From NCBI GenBank assembly GCA_002205965.3, contig NADL03000062.1:186001-250000 (forward strand): 64,000 nt of DNA, written 5' to 3'. Every line of letters starts with the position of its first letter. Positions within the stretch are counted from its first letter, which is position 1. The translations under genes and the position numbers were made by a program. Below, in pieces: positions 22,373 through 33,566 of the stretch. This stretch comes from Kappaphycus alvarezii. Its lineage: Eukaryota > Rhodophyta > Florideophyceae > Gigartinales > Solieriaceae. The notes under the pieces are model-generated. The model had not been told where the DNA came from. It worked only from the letters and a program-made list of their open reading frames with translations, and searched no databases.

Positions 22373-22435
22373 TTTTGAGTCGATTGTGGTTGTCTGGAAA
22401 ACCATGGATAGATCGGATGTATCTTCCAAGAGTAA
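22373..22435 (-). repeat. GGGTGTTTTA terminal repeat, right-type, cut short by a Copia LTR
   Basis: Reverse complement: TACTCTTGGAAGATAC, GATCTATCCATGG, TTTTCCAG, CACAATCGACTCAAAAAG. It is nearly identical to 18041-18127 but lacks the outermost 20 or so bases, where the Copia LTR starts. Confidence 0.75.
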
Positions 22436-22867
22436 TGAGAGGGAAACTGCTGTGGAGTCCGCGAACGACTAAGTCGATTCGTATCAGCGGTACTAGCGCA
22501 ACGGCAGTGCTTGCCGAAGTAGAGTTGTCAGTCACGGAGGTCTTGGCCAAATGGTCTAGAGGTCCGATTCGACACAAGTCATGGGAAAGAGCAAAAGCGA
22601 ACTGCAGATGGCTTTTCCCAGTCACGTGTACTACGTGTAGACACTGGCGCGTCTTCTTCGAGTTCACGAACTTGACGAAGGAAACTCGGGAGAGCACTGG
22701 GGTACTTTTTAGCTCCAACGCTTGCACACTTTACGGGCCGGCACGGCACGGTACTTGTACCCTATTAGGTACGTGTACACGTAAATATTGCAGCGCTCCG
22801 AGCACCATCGTGTCGTGGCAAAGCCACGTATTTGCCTTAGAGGAAATCATGGCTTCGTGGCCTGACA
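22436..22867 (-). repeat. Second Copia: proposed 3' LTR
   Basis: On the minus strand it begins TGTCAGGCC right after a purine-rich AGGAGGAG tract, as an LTR does after a polypurine tract, and ends CCCTCTCA (or CTCCACA at 22451). No partner copy is visible, so the limits are tentative. Confidence 0.55.
22584..22620. repeat. Short palindrome, copy 1 (in proposed LTR)
   Basis: GGGAAA…AAAAGC…CTGCAGATGGCTTTTCCC; a diverged member with core CTGCAGATGGC. Confidence 0.6.
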
Positions 22868-23345
22868 CTCCTCCTGGCGTGTGACGTCGACGTGGCATTG
22901 AACGCCAATACGGTCACGAAAAGCCAAAAAAATGATCTTGCCTAGTGGCTTAGTAAAACCGTCCGCAGGATCTTGTTTGACTCGACATCGAATGGATCGA
23001 TCGTGCTTCGTGTACCTTGCATCGAACGAAAAAGTAGCGGAGCTCGACATGTTTGGCGCTGGTCATGCTCTTGTCTTCAGCTGCCCATGTCTGAGCTGCG
23101 ACATTTTCGCTTCCTAGGCGAACTGCTTCATTCATAGTAAATCCAGGCTCAGCGAGAATATAGCGAACATAAGTCACTTCTTTCGCGCAGGTAGCAAGAG
23201 CAATGAATTCAGCTTCGGCAGTCGACAGGGCGATACTTGTCTGCTTGCAGCTCTTCCATGTGAAGGGACAGCCATTTACGTACCCAACGTATCCGGTGCG
23301 AGACTTGCGTTCTTCTTTGTCTCCTGCATGGTCGGAATCACAGTA
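22850..23345 (-). pseudogene. Second Copia: RNase H region
   Basis: Minus-strand translation gives CDSDHAGDKEERKSRTGYVG, SIALSTAEAEFIALATCAKE and, near the end, ADGFTKPLGK, the classic Copia RNase H blocks. Confidence 0.9.
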
Positions 23346-23375
23346 AACTCAATGGCCAGTCGAGTTTTGCTGAGA

Positions 23376-23410
23376 GGAAAATTGCCATCTGCAGATGGCA
23401 TTTTCTCCTC
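23376..23410. repeat. Short palindrome, copy 2 (RNase H/RT edge)
   Basis: The core TGCCATCTGCAGATGGCA is a perfect palindrome, flanked by AAA/TTT arms. Confidence 0.85.
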
Positions 23411-23899
23411 CATACGGCGATGGACAATTCCAATCCTGAGGTTCCCTTGAGATACGCAAATACACGCTTGGCCGCTTTGACCAAGAAAGTGTTGGGTCGA
23501 GACTGATGCTGTGCCAGAATACCAACAGCGGTTGCAATATCCGGTCTTGTACGTTGGACCAAGAATTGCAGGGCTCCGATCATATTGCGATAACCACAGT
23601 TCTCTAGGACTGGGCTATCCTTGTGTTCCTTGATCACATCGTAGATGTTGGCCTGCATCGGAGTTACCGCAGGATTGATGTCCTTGAGGTTGAAGGTCTC
23701 CAAGCATTGGTTGACGTACGATTCTTGAGAGAAGTGCTGTGTATCTCCCTTGTCGTCAATCTTGACCGCCAAGTACCAGTAAAGTGGTTCTTGGGATCCT
23801 TCGAATGTGTTCAGGAATTCTTTGGTGATCTCCTCCAAAGCCTTCGTGGTGCTCGAGAGGAAAATCAGATCGTCCACATAGCATAGCGCGATGGCTACC

Positions 23900-23929
23900 G
23901 GAAAGCCAACTGCAGATGGCATTTCTTCC
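23900..23929. repeat. Short palindrome, copy 3 (in RT, next to the YVDD block)
   Basis: GGAAAGCCAACTGCAGATGG followed by CATTTC: one arm matches the consensus, the other is diverged. Confidence 0.75.
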
Positions 23930-24608
23930 GAGTGAACTTTTCGAAAGACTGATCCGTTGCTTTCGAGCTGTTTGTACCCAAGTCTTTCCAAGGTGTACTT
24001 CAGCTTCACGAACCAGCAAAGAGGTGCTTGTCGTAGACCATACAAGGCCTTTTCAAGCTTGTAGTAGTTGCCAGCCTTAAGTTGACTTGGCAAGTTGTAA
24101 GGATGCGTGACATATGTCTCTTTGTCAATGTCGCCGTTAAGGAAAGCCGTCTTGACATCAACGTGAGCCACCTTCCAATCCAGTTGCTTTGCGATTGCAA
24201 GGAGGAGCAAGACAGTTGAGTAATCTACGACAGGTGCGTATACAGCGTCGCAGTCTTGCCCAAGTCTCTGCAGATTCCCCCTGCAACTATTCGAGCTTTG
24301 AATCGGACAGGTAGTCCACCTTCGTTCCGTTTGATCTTGAGAACGACATGTGTCGGAAGAATGCGGCGAGAAGAGTCCTCCTTCGCAACTTGTCTCGAGA
24401 CTTTCTTCCACGTACCCTTTTCATTGAGGGATTTTAACTCCTCCTTCATAGCCGTGAGCCAGAGTTCTTTCTCAGGTGGCGTTGCCGCCATGGCTTCTTT
24501 GACCGTAGGCATGTCCGTTGTGGTGATCGGTACAGTAATAACCTTAGCAGTCTCGGCGTATGACTTCCGTTCCTTGTTCCGAAGATTGTAGCGATTCGTG
24601 CGCACTTC

Positions 24609-24636
24609 CGGAATGCCATCTGCAGATGGCATTTCT
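24609..24636. repeat. Short palindrome, copy 4 (integrase/RT linker)
   Basis: GAATGCCATCTGCAGATGGC followed by ATTTC; perfect 20-base palindromic core. Confidence 0.85.
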
Positions 24637-24929
24637 CTTCGTCAGAATTGGAAGTTGAATTTTCTGCTTCCGCGGTAGCGTCAGCATTCCCGTTTTCATC
24701 CGATTTTCGCTAGTTGAAACGGATGGAGCGTCTGAGCCGATATCCACAGAAATCTCTGAAGTGGAATCGTTCGACTCTTGCGCAGAGTATTCAGCATCGA
24801 ATTCTTGTCCTGATTCTGAGCCGAAGTCAGAATTCTCAAGCGCTGGAAACTCATCTTCATGGAAGGTCACGTGTACCGAATTGATCAGTTTTCGGTCCGA
24901 GTTTCTCAACCATGTATACCCCGTTGTCG

Positions 24930-25720
24930 TCACATCCAAGGAAAATGCCTGGAATAGCTCTTGCGTGAACTTTGACTTAGGCTCCGGGTCAAGCACAAAC
25001 GCAGCACATCCGAACACCGTATATGGCGAAGCGAGGGTTTGTTTCCCGTCAAAGCCTCAAAGGGCGATCGCTTAAGCGCAGTATTCGGAAGCCTGTTCTT
25101 GATATATGCAACGTGGTTGAGTGCATACTCCCAGTACGAGCTGGGTAGTCCACATTGCTCCAGTAGCACACGAGTCGGCTCAACTAGTGTGAGATTCACT
25201 CGCTCAGCAAACGGGTTATGCTGAGGAGTGTCGGGTGTGGTGGTAGAGGAATCCGGTACATTGACTGGCATGAACTCGCCTCCTCCGTCTGAATGCAGTC
25301 GTTCCACCCCCTTTTGAAATATTTTGACATGACTGCAATCCTTGTAAAGCTCAAACGCCTCAGCCGTATCGCTCTTAGCATTCAGTCCCATGACGTGGAC
25401 GAACCTTGTGAACTGGTCCATGAATGTCACGAAGTACTTGCGGCCATCCAAACTTGGTGGATGTGGCCCGCTAAGGTCGGAACTATTTCTCCGGCGAAAG
25501 TGGTCGGCTTGAATGTGGACGAGAACTTCTTCTTCTTCGCCTTACCCATTTTGCAAGGCGTACAGAGCTGCAAATTTCCCTTAAGCGGCTTCATGTCCTT
25601 TGCATGCTTAGCCAGGTTACGCAGCACTTTGACGTTAGTATGAGCGAGGCGATGATGCCACAGGCTCAACTCCGTCGAGATATTAGCAGCGACTTTAGGC
25701 TTCTCCTCCATTTCGTACAA
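24930..25720 (-). pseudogene. Second Copia: integrase region
   Basis: Has the HHCC zinc site (WHHRLAHTNVKVLRNLAKHA … LCTPCKMGK), core blocks FMDQFTRFVHVMG and ERLHSDGGGEF, and the downstream YWEYALNHVAYIKNRLPN block. Confidence 0.93.
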
Positions 25721-26135
25721 CCCGAGTCTTGATTGCGTTTCACAACAGCGTCGACGATTTCGGGATCAACTTCAAATTCTGTGAGGTTCAGAACGACCGC
25801 TTCCTTCTTGGTGAAGAGGACGATCTTGCCTTGGTCGCATACTTGACCGACTGATACCAGGGTATTGTTGCAGTTCTTGAGCTGGAAAGCTTCGAGATCT
25901 ATTTCTCCAAGCCGGTACGTTCCAGTTCCAGTGCAGTTTGCCGGAGCTCCACATGCGATGGTGACCTTGACATCGGATCCTTTCTTGTACGATCCTGGAG
26001 CAACTTCGTTCTCGAACTTGAAGAACGTGTCCGAAGCTCCTGAGTCAAGTATCCTCACATGTGATGCGGCTTCAGCTCGTTGCGCACTCGCAATGAATGC
26101 AGTAGAGTTCGAGTCTGAGCGGCTTTCACTGGTTT

Positions 26136-26167
26136 CTGGAAAAGCCAACTGGAGAGGGCTTTTCATA
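26136..26167. repeat. Short palindrome, copy 5 (gag/protease linker)
   Basis: GGAAAAGCCAACTGGAGAGG followed by GCTTTTC: diverged centre but inverted arms (GAAAAGCC/GGCTTTTC) intact. Confidence 0.65.
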
Positions 26168-26201
26168 CTTGGCGGAGATAACTCATGGCTTTCACTGATT
26201 T

Positions 26202-26230
26202 CGGGAAATGCCATCTGCAGATGGCATTCC
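26202..26230. repeat. Short palindrome, copy 6 (gag/protease linker)
   Basis: GGAAATGCCATCTGCAGATG followed by GCATTCC; nearly perfect palindrome. It is in the second unit of a roughly 65-bp tandem duplication (26121-26186 and 26187-26250). Confidence 0.85.
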
Positions 26231-26380
26231 GTACTTGGCGAAGAACATTCCTTTGTCGGCTCTGAATCCACTCTGATGCAACACGAGCCGAATCTTAGTG
26301 TCTTCTTGCCATCCTTCTTTCGCCGTTCTTGGCTCCAGCCGAGTCAGCTGCTGCTGCTAACTTTTCCCTAGCCTTGCTTG

Positions 26381-27105
26381 TCAGTCGGCACTTCGGGCTA
26401 TCCGGGTTGAAGAAACAGTTATCTGCGTTGTGACCCGGGTCCCGCAGAACGAGCATATAGTCTTACCCGCTCCGTTTGCTCCCCCCTTTTTCCGGCACTT
26501 GGTTCCCCTTTCCGCTGAAACTCTCTGGTTCCAGACTTCGATCAGATCAGACGTACGGTTTCCCACTTTAGCTTGTCGTCATCCTGATGGTGGAGGGATG
26601 CAATGCAGTTTTGCATGCGAAGTTCCTTCCAGGCTTCCAAGCAGATTCCAATCTTGATTTCACTGGGAAAATTACGTCGGGCTTGATCTCTTCGAACTTG
26701 GTGAAGAGTCGATCGAACTCGTCGATGAACTTAGCAAGATCTTCTTTGCCATTGTGCTTCTTCTTGCAAATAGTCGTCAGAACTGCAAGCCATGAAATGG
26801 GGCGCTTCGAAGAATATCGGGCGTCAAGTAGCGCCAACGTCTTCATCGGATCTCCCTTGGCTGAGCGACAGATCCTGAACGGCGCATCGCCTAGAGACAT
26901 CACAATCAGAGTCGTTTCTTCCTTCTAGACGGAATCAGGATATGACACAGGATCTTTGAGCGTCGGGAGGCCCCTTCATTTCTTAGAAGGGTCACCTGTT
27001 TGTTACAACGAGAACTGCACTAGCAGTTGTCGCGACAGCGCTGGTTGTGGTCCTTGTACATATCGGGGGGGGGGTGATCGTGTAGTTTACTTTGTCGTCT
27101 GACAT
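26381..27105 (-). pseudogene. Second Copia: gag region
   Basis: The proposed Gag start is MSDDKVNYTI (27103). MSLGDAPFRICRSAKGDPMK and LAKFIDEFDRLFTKFEEI match the UBN2-type Copia Gag. A cysteine/histidine stretch near 26400-26460 is a worn zinc knuckle. Confidence 0.85.
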
Positions 27106-27186
27106 TTCTAGCGAGGGGAATCTAAAAGTCGTTTTGAGAGAATGAAAGGAGAAAACAGAAACAGGTCTATGCCTCCGTAACACTGG
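27082..27186 (-). repeat. gag-start module, copy 2
   Basis: Leader and first Gag codons of the second Copia; on the minus strand it encodes FRFPSLEMSDDKVNYTI. Related copies lie at 16965-17064 and 27635-27705. Confidence 0.75.
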
Positions 27187-27320
27187 ATATTCAGCATTTC
27201 AGGACACCCTGCCTTTGGACAAGGATTGTTGGAGGAGAATCAAGAGATCTGGGAAGAATTTAGTGCTTCTATTTTAACAATCTTTTAATTTCACCGCACA
27301 AAGTCGCTCCATTCCCTGAA

Positions 27321-27408
27321 GGGTGGAAAGATTTGGGTGTTTTAGTTTTGGAAGATATATCAGATCTATCCCATAGTTTTCCAGACAACCACAATCGACC
27401 CAAAAAGG
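27321..27408 (+). repeat. GGGTGTTTTA terminal repeat, left-type
   Basis: GAAAGATTTGGGTGTTTTAG, GAAGATATATCAGATCTATC, TTTTCCAGACAACCACAATC, ACCCAAAAAGG. It is followed at 27413-27475 by sequence that matches 17200-17275. Confidence 0.8.
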
Positions 27409-27634
27409 TATGCAATCATAGTAATGGGGAAATAAATACGCTCCCTAAAAGGTTACCTTCAGGCCAGCAATCAATGAACAGTAGAAAAGGGCAAGGTCTT
27501 CCCTCACATACATCCCCCTCAAAAAAGTTAGGGTCAATAATCTCTCAAACCCTAGAATCCAAAGAAACACCTGCTCCATATTCTTTCTCCATTCAAGATT
27601 AGTCGGTATTCTGTTGAAGCTCAGGTCACTCGAA

Positions 27635-27705
27635 ATTGCTTCGATCCAAACTCCTTTTAGATTCCCCTCGCTAGAAGTGTCAGACGACGAAGTAAACTAC
27701 CCAAT
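27635..27705 (+). repeat. gag-start module, copy 3 (opposite orientation)
   Basis: The plus strand encodes FRFPSLEVSDDEVNYPIK within a 68-codon open frame (27614-27820). The near-identical peptide in copy 2 shows the same coding start, but no further Gag-like sequence follows here. Confidence 0.7.
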
Positions 27706-27820
27706 AAAATCCCCGATTTCTAGCTACAATCCACCCAAAATAGAAATTAGGAAGGAGAATGGGGAAAGAAGGAGATATAAAGAATTACAGCCTGAGAGAT
27801 TTCAGGAAAGAGCAAAGTAA

Positions 27821-28440
27821 AGTGTGTGACATAGGCACCCAGACCTAAAAGAATGAGCGCGTAATGTTTTCTCATATGAAGATAACGACTATCAAATGCC
27901 TAAGTCACTAAATGTTCGATTTGAGTCAAGGTCAACGGCAACTAGTACGTAGGAATCTGATCGGATGTGCTTGAAATATTTTTCAAAAAAGAGGAGATAT
28001 CTCCTCATATTTACACCATATCTGAAATCGTTCAGCGACTTAAGTCCCGTAGTACTGCAATAGAGGATGAATTATACCAAATACGTCAGAAAAGAAATAG
28101 CTTCCATTTTTGCACGGTTTTGAAGAACTCAGCTGTTGCGCTCAAAATTACCAAAAATTTTTAAAATCCACGTCATCAATTGACGCAACCATCCAGTTAG
28201 AGCTGTGTGGACGGAAAACGGTTTCATTCCTCCTCATCAATTCATATCCTAATAGAAGCCGATGTTGTGGATATTTAAATCCCTGGAGGTGGATGTGGGG
28301 TGTTTGAATATTCGAATGATATCATCGTTTCTGGTTCGAAATATTCTAGAGGGTGACCAGTAGTTCCTTTTCAATTTTCCCAAAAGCCGACTCAAGGTAC
28401 AGAGGTTAAAAATCTTTTTTTGTCATATCATCGATTGATA
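27821..28440. other. No recognisable feature
   Basis: AT-rich; one 65-codon frame (27967-28164) without domain content. Confidence 0.5.
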
Positions 28441-29570
28441 TACATTCTGAAATAGATTGGCATGGGAAATACACAATGAAAAAGTAAAGATGGGTAAACT
28501 GGGCGTTTTGAAAGTATTCGTTCACTTAGAGTACTATATTTTACCCCTTCTTTGTCGAAATACTGGTCCCAAAGCACCCACAAATCCTCGGAAACCAAGA
28601 CGACCACCAACACCTCGTCCACCAGCATCTTCGGCCTACGAAAGATTGCCACAGATCACGTTATCAGAGCTCCCAGGTGCTTAAAACTGGGCTCCTCCCT
28701 ACTGGATCAGTTCTTGAACCATTTCCAACTTGGAGAACTAATATGAGCTCCATCATCTTCAAGTGATTCTGGCTATTTGGAAGCTCTCACACGAGTAAGG
28801 AGCATCTTGAAAACAGGCAAAACATTATCGCGCTATCCCGTAGATCGCCAAAGCCCTCCAGATCAGACTTTCGAAAAGGGATATAATTGTAAGGCCGATT
28901 GCAGTGGATGAAAGTCTTTGCCGACAGAGCAGAAGCTGTGTCACGTAGGTTTCTTTGAAGACCACCCGATACCTTCACCCGGCCCAAGTGGGGATTTTTA
29001 TCCGCTCTGGGACGGACACAGTTGTGCATAGCATCTGAATAATGGTTCCGTAGTACATAAGTAATCTAGTTTATGATTTCATGGCCCAGACCTGAAGAAT
29101 GATTTCGACCCCTGCCCCTCTTCCTCTTCCTCAATGCTGTCAGAGATATCCTCCCGGAGCAGCTGCCCTAGTCTTCATTTTTTACGGAAACGAGCCCGTG
29201 CTGTTACGGGCTGATGACCATGTCAATCGAATTACCCGTGCGACGCTGCAAAGAGATAACCTCTTGGGGCTCCTATTGAACCTTGTTCTGTACACAGTTA
29301 TTCTGAAATTACAGGATATCCTCTTGTCAAGGGAAGACGAAGATAGGTCATCGTGTTGCTACATCTGTAGTACTACGATAAAGAGTACCTCATTGTGTGT
29401 CACGAGCACCTCCCTAAAGCTGTTGATGTACTATCCCCGATTGATGCCAACAGTTGGGGCTACAACTGTCACCGCCAAAATTCTCTGTGCAGTTTGTCAG
29501 TACCAGATTCGCCGCTATGAAACGCTTATTATACTTGACGCAGTACCAAGCAGATGATTATACCTAATCT
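28441..29570 (+). other. Unrecognised open frames, possibly a decayed gene
   Basis: Two plus-strand frames stand out from the AT-rich surroundings: 28457-28684, with a Pro-rich stretch (PTNPRKPRRPPTPRPPASSA), and 29099-29557 (152 codons, Leu- and Cys-containing, LLLNLVLYTVILKLQDILLS). They are in different frames and no family is recognised. The base composition between 28.6 and 29.5 kb is more gene-like than on either side. Confidence 0.25.
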
Positions 29571-32500
29571 ATAAAATCATGAATGATGAATACAGCAATG
29601 CGAATGTCGTTCAAAATTATAGAATTCGAATTTTATTAGAGCCTAAAAAATTACTTAAACATTCTAGAAAACGAAATCTAGTTTTGTTATTGGCTAGGCG
29701 TCCAAAATATTTAATATTTCGCCGAATACACAAAATATATCTTCCTTTCTGGTGTCAATCGAGATAGGCTGACCGTTCTTTAAATGTTAATAAAGGATTA
29801 AATAATTGTTTTTCTGCTGAGAGAAATAAATTCGGAATGTTATGGAGAAATATGAAATACCAAAATGACGCCATATGTAAAACCGGGACAACTGAATGAT
29901 ATCGAACTCATGTAATTTTCGTGTTGTTTGTTTCGAAAGTTTTTGGAATAATACAGTTTAAACGTTGCTACTGGTGTAATTATTAGATGGCATGCACAAA
30001 TGATAAGAATCTAGAGTGAAAGTGGTTATTCAAACTTTTTAGTAAGACAGAAAACATAATTATTGTAATCATGGTGCCAATCCCTCTAAAAGGAAATAAA
30101 GTAGCTTCATTATAATTTCGGAAGATCTTAAATATCTATCAAAGATAATGGAATAACTAATTTCTGTCAGCCAAAAATTCTCGAGAAATGTTCCAGAAAT
30201 CCTGAAATTTGACATTAGTAAATGCCTATCAAAGAAAATACTTATCTCTTACTACGTATGTTGTGGTGCAACAAATTAAGTTCAATAGAATATTTTAAGG
30301 AAATAGTGCTATTAAACTTTAAGAATATGTGTTACTTCGGGTTCAGTGGAGCATCAATCGATATTTTTCCATCAAAAATCAAATATAAATTTGTTGAGGA
30401 AACCATTTGCGGGCCTCTGAACACACGATACCGCGGGGCCTTACAGAAAGAAAGCTCGTACAGTTCATAGTAATAGATTATCCGCTGCCAATACATTTTA
30501 ATTTTTTCTGTAAATTGTTTTTCTCTGGGCTCTGGGTTCAAATTCTGGGATATACTTGAGAACATTTTCATTGCAAAGTATTGAGTGTTCTAAAAGTAAT
30601 TCACGACAAATACATGGAAGTAGCCTATTGTCAATCTATAAAACGATGCCAAGTCAATGGAAATAAAATGATAATGACCTTAGATAAGAACTCAAGCTCT
30701 ATAGTAGTTATAATAAGGGACACAAACGGAAAATGAGATCTTAAAAGAGTCAAGTAGGTTTTGAAATATTTTAAGTAGATTTTGATTCTTTATATTGTTC
30801 TATAATGTTTTTTCTATTTATCAATCCATGCATGTAAATGTAATTTGATTCTAGGAATCAAGAATTCTTATCCCGTGCTTTACTGGATTTTCTAACAAAA
30901 AAAATAAGTAAGCCTTCTATTATTTTTTATGGCATGGAAACGGTTAAAAATAACTGAGAAAATACTTATGCATTAACTGTGCTATTTCGAGAAATTAGTT
31001 GCAGAAGTCAACTGAAGCCTAAATTTATGTTAGACTTCAATATATTTTTCTATACGCAAATTTTGAAGAACGATGATTTTGTAAATTTGTTTTAATATCT
31101 ATTATTGCCTCTTATAAATTATCCTTAGAATCGAAGCTACCCATAATGTAAGGAGTTTACATTTATTTTACAATAAGTATGTTGCTTTTATCTGTTTTTT
31201 CTAGAACAGAGAAAAAATGATCGTTTAAATAAAACGCTTTTCAAGAACAGAGAAAAAATGATCGTTTAAATAATTGGTATTTTTTATACACAATTTCGCC
31301 CCAAAAAAGTTACAGATGTTATCTGAAAGCTTCGTTACTGTATTTAACTTTCCGCCATCATGGCCAGTTACAAATTTCCCGTTGCTTTAAGGAACAAAAA
31401 GTACCGAGTCTCTAGTTTTATTCCTAAGAGTTACGGTTTCCCCCTTTTATCTTCGTGAGAAGTAGCTTTATTTGATGTAACGCTTTAGAAGCATGAGAAA
31501 AAAACCCATGGAATCTTTTCGACTAATCCTATAGTATGAATAATTTTAGATTAATTTTTGTCTTGACTAGAGCTATATATATCTACATTTGTTTCAAAAT
31601 GACCAAACACATTACCGGAAAAAACTGAAAGTTGTTTACAAAAATTACAATTTTTTTAAAGCGTTCTGATCCATTTCTAGAACACAATTTGAGTTTAGGG
31701 AAATCCACATCCAATTGCTTCGACCAAAGAATCTCTCATAATTTCAATTTTCCAAGCTTTATTAATGATGACGTTTTCTTTGAAGTCTGAACTAGCTGAA
31801 TTCAAAAGAAAATTCATTTCTACTAAACGATAGTTTCGTAGATGTGTCTTCAATTTAGAATGGATCTAACTTTTTTTCGTATATGCTAAATTTTGAGTTC
31901 TGTTACCTAAAATTTTGGTCTTTAATAGTCTGGTAAACAGAAAATCTCAGAATGCGTACTTTTGTCTCTAAGAAAGGCTGTGATACATAATTTATTTAAC
32001 CATTTCCACATATATAAAATGACCTATAGCTCCATCTGCATAACAGGATATTTTTCAAAGCAAAAGTCAATCAGTTGGTCCTGCATTAATACATGGATAT
32101 TCAAAAAAAATGTAGCCGTAAGGTAGTCAAAATTTCCTGCTCTAAGCTCAATATCAAAACTGCTTTCCTTTCTTTCATAGGTTCGCAGCAATTTTTTTGA
32201 CTTTAAACCTATTTTTTGACTTCTTGGGAGAGTTGTTTCAAATTCGGGAATCGGTAGTCGAAATGTTTGGAAATATTTGGATCTGGCAATATTCATCTAT
32301 GATTTTTTAATTGCATATCTGAATTTTTGGTCAAAAATATTTATGAACTGCTGAGATTCTAGGCAAAATAGAAAACATTCTCTCCTATTTTGATTTAATA
32401 CAGATATTTTCGACTTCTTTGCTCAATCCTGTTATATTTATTTCAGAAAAGAGATTTGTTCCCATTTAATATTTAATTTTGAAAGGTAGTTATTAGTCTC

Positions 32501-33540
32501 TCCATAAAATGTGTAAAAATTTATGTTCCAAATTCCCCGGTACCCAAACTCCATGGCTATTTACAGTCAGTATATAATATTTGTATACACTGCATGCTCT
32601 ATTTACAAACCATAAATTATTTTGTTGCAACATAGTTCAAGAACCCCGACGATTTTGAACAACATAAGTTGAGTAGGACTTGAGTTTTTTAGATCCTTTA
32701 CACTTTCAGTTCCGTGAATCACTACTTGTGAGATTGAGTGGAACATTCTGAAAACGTAGTTGCTCTCTGCAGAGAGTTACAGATCAAGTATCAGCTTGAG
32801 TAATAAATTCGACAAATCGTCCAGAAGCTTAGTGTTGGTAGCAATAATTGACCCCAGTAGGCTACCTTTAATTACTCAAAACAGCTTGGTAAGAATAAAA
32901 TGCCATTCAGGCAATTTCTTGGAGTTATTGTAGGAATAATTGAAAAGTTAACTCTTTCATTGTACAAAAGTTTATTGAAAATAAAAGGAGATATAATATT
33001 AATTTTGGCTTCGCAGTAAACTTAATAATAATGGTTCTAATTACGAGACTTACTTATTTATTGAGTTCTTATTTAAATTACACTTGAGATCAAATGGGTA
33101 AACGTTTGCAGAGTACCGTCAAAACTCAAAATATCGTGGAGTAAAACAATAGTTTGGAACAAACCAGCTGAAAAGTGTTGAAATTACCGCTCGGAAATGT
33201 TAAGTAAATCTTTCGGTATTTTTGCATCTGTAAGCAAAAAGAATCAAATGGAAGGATATTTATGACAATAAAATTGGCATTCTTACTGCATATTAGTAAT
33301 AACTATGATTTCTGTAAAGGTTTGCTTGCTGAAGAGTAACAGGTTTCATTTTAGGTATAAATAGACAGTTAGTTATAAAGACATAAAAACATTGATTTTT
33401 TAGAGTTGGCCGCAAAGTGCAGCGAGTCCCGTGTTTTCCATAGTTTAAAATAGTTTTTTTGGTCACTAGAAACTGCGAGTTTGTGCAAACTAATAAGCGC
33501 ACCGAAACGGGGGGTTCGTGAGTTTGTCCAAACTCGCTGT
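29571..33540. other. AT-rich gene desert
   Basis: No coding, RNA or element signature except the short direct repeat at 31203-31273. Confidence 0.6.
31203..31273 (+). repeat. Tandem direct repeat, two 30-base copies
   Basis: AGAACAGAGAAAAAATGATC and the next ten bases occur at 31203 and again at 31244 (period 41). Confidence 0.85.
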
Positions 33541-33566
33541 CGTCAATTCAAGGGAACACTAAAGCT

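Larger units (their letters stand above)
23346..24632 (-). pseudogene. Second Copia: reverse transcriptase region
   Basis: Contains LDWKVAHVDVKTAFLNGDI, KALYGLRQAPLCWF, IALCYVDDLIFLSS and RPDIATAVGILAQHQSRP, all signature blocks of Copia reverse transcriptase. Palindromes lie within it at 23376-23410, 23900-23929 and at its upstream edge. Confidence 0.95.
25666..26271 (-). pseudogene. Second Copia: protease region
   Basis: ILDSGASDTFF carries the aspartic protease DSGA motif. The upstream linker contains a tandem duplication (26121-26250) whose two units each hold a palindrome. Confidence 0.85.
22436..27105 (-). mobile_element. Second Ty1/Copia retrotransposon fossil
   Basis: Minus-strand order gag, zinc knuckle, protease, integrase, reverse transcriptase, RNase H, LTR, hence Ty1/Copia. 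It is better preserved than the first Copia but still broken, with roughly five to ten breaks. One LTR is proposed at its 3' end; no matching 5' LTR was found beyond 27105, so age cannot be estimated. It sits against a GGGTGTTTTA terminus on each side (22373-22435 and 27321-27408). A short palindrome occurs several times inside it. Confidence 0.92.

Noticed and set aside
23338-26371. Long plus-strand open frames opposite the second Copia
   Set aside because: They are antisense shadows of well-recognised gag, protease, integrase and RT coding on the minus strand.
28441-29570. A retrotransposon RT or gag in the 28-29 kb frames
   Set aside because: No reverse transcriptase, integrase or zinc-knuckle block could be found in any frame.
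31203-31273. A satellite or centromere repeat
   Set aside because: Only two copies of the unit exist, so it is a simple local duplication.
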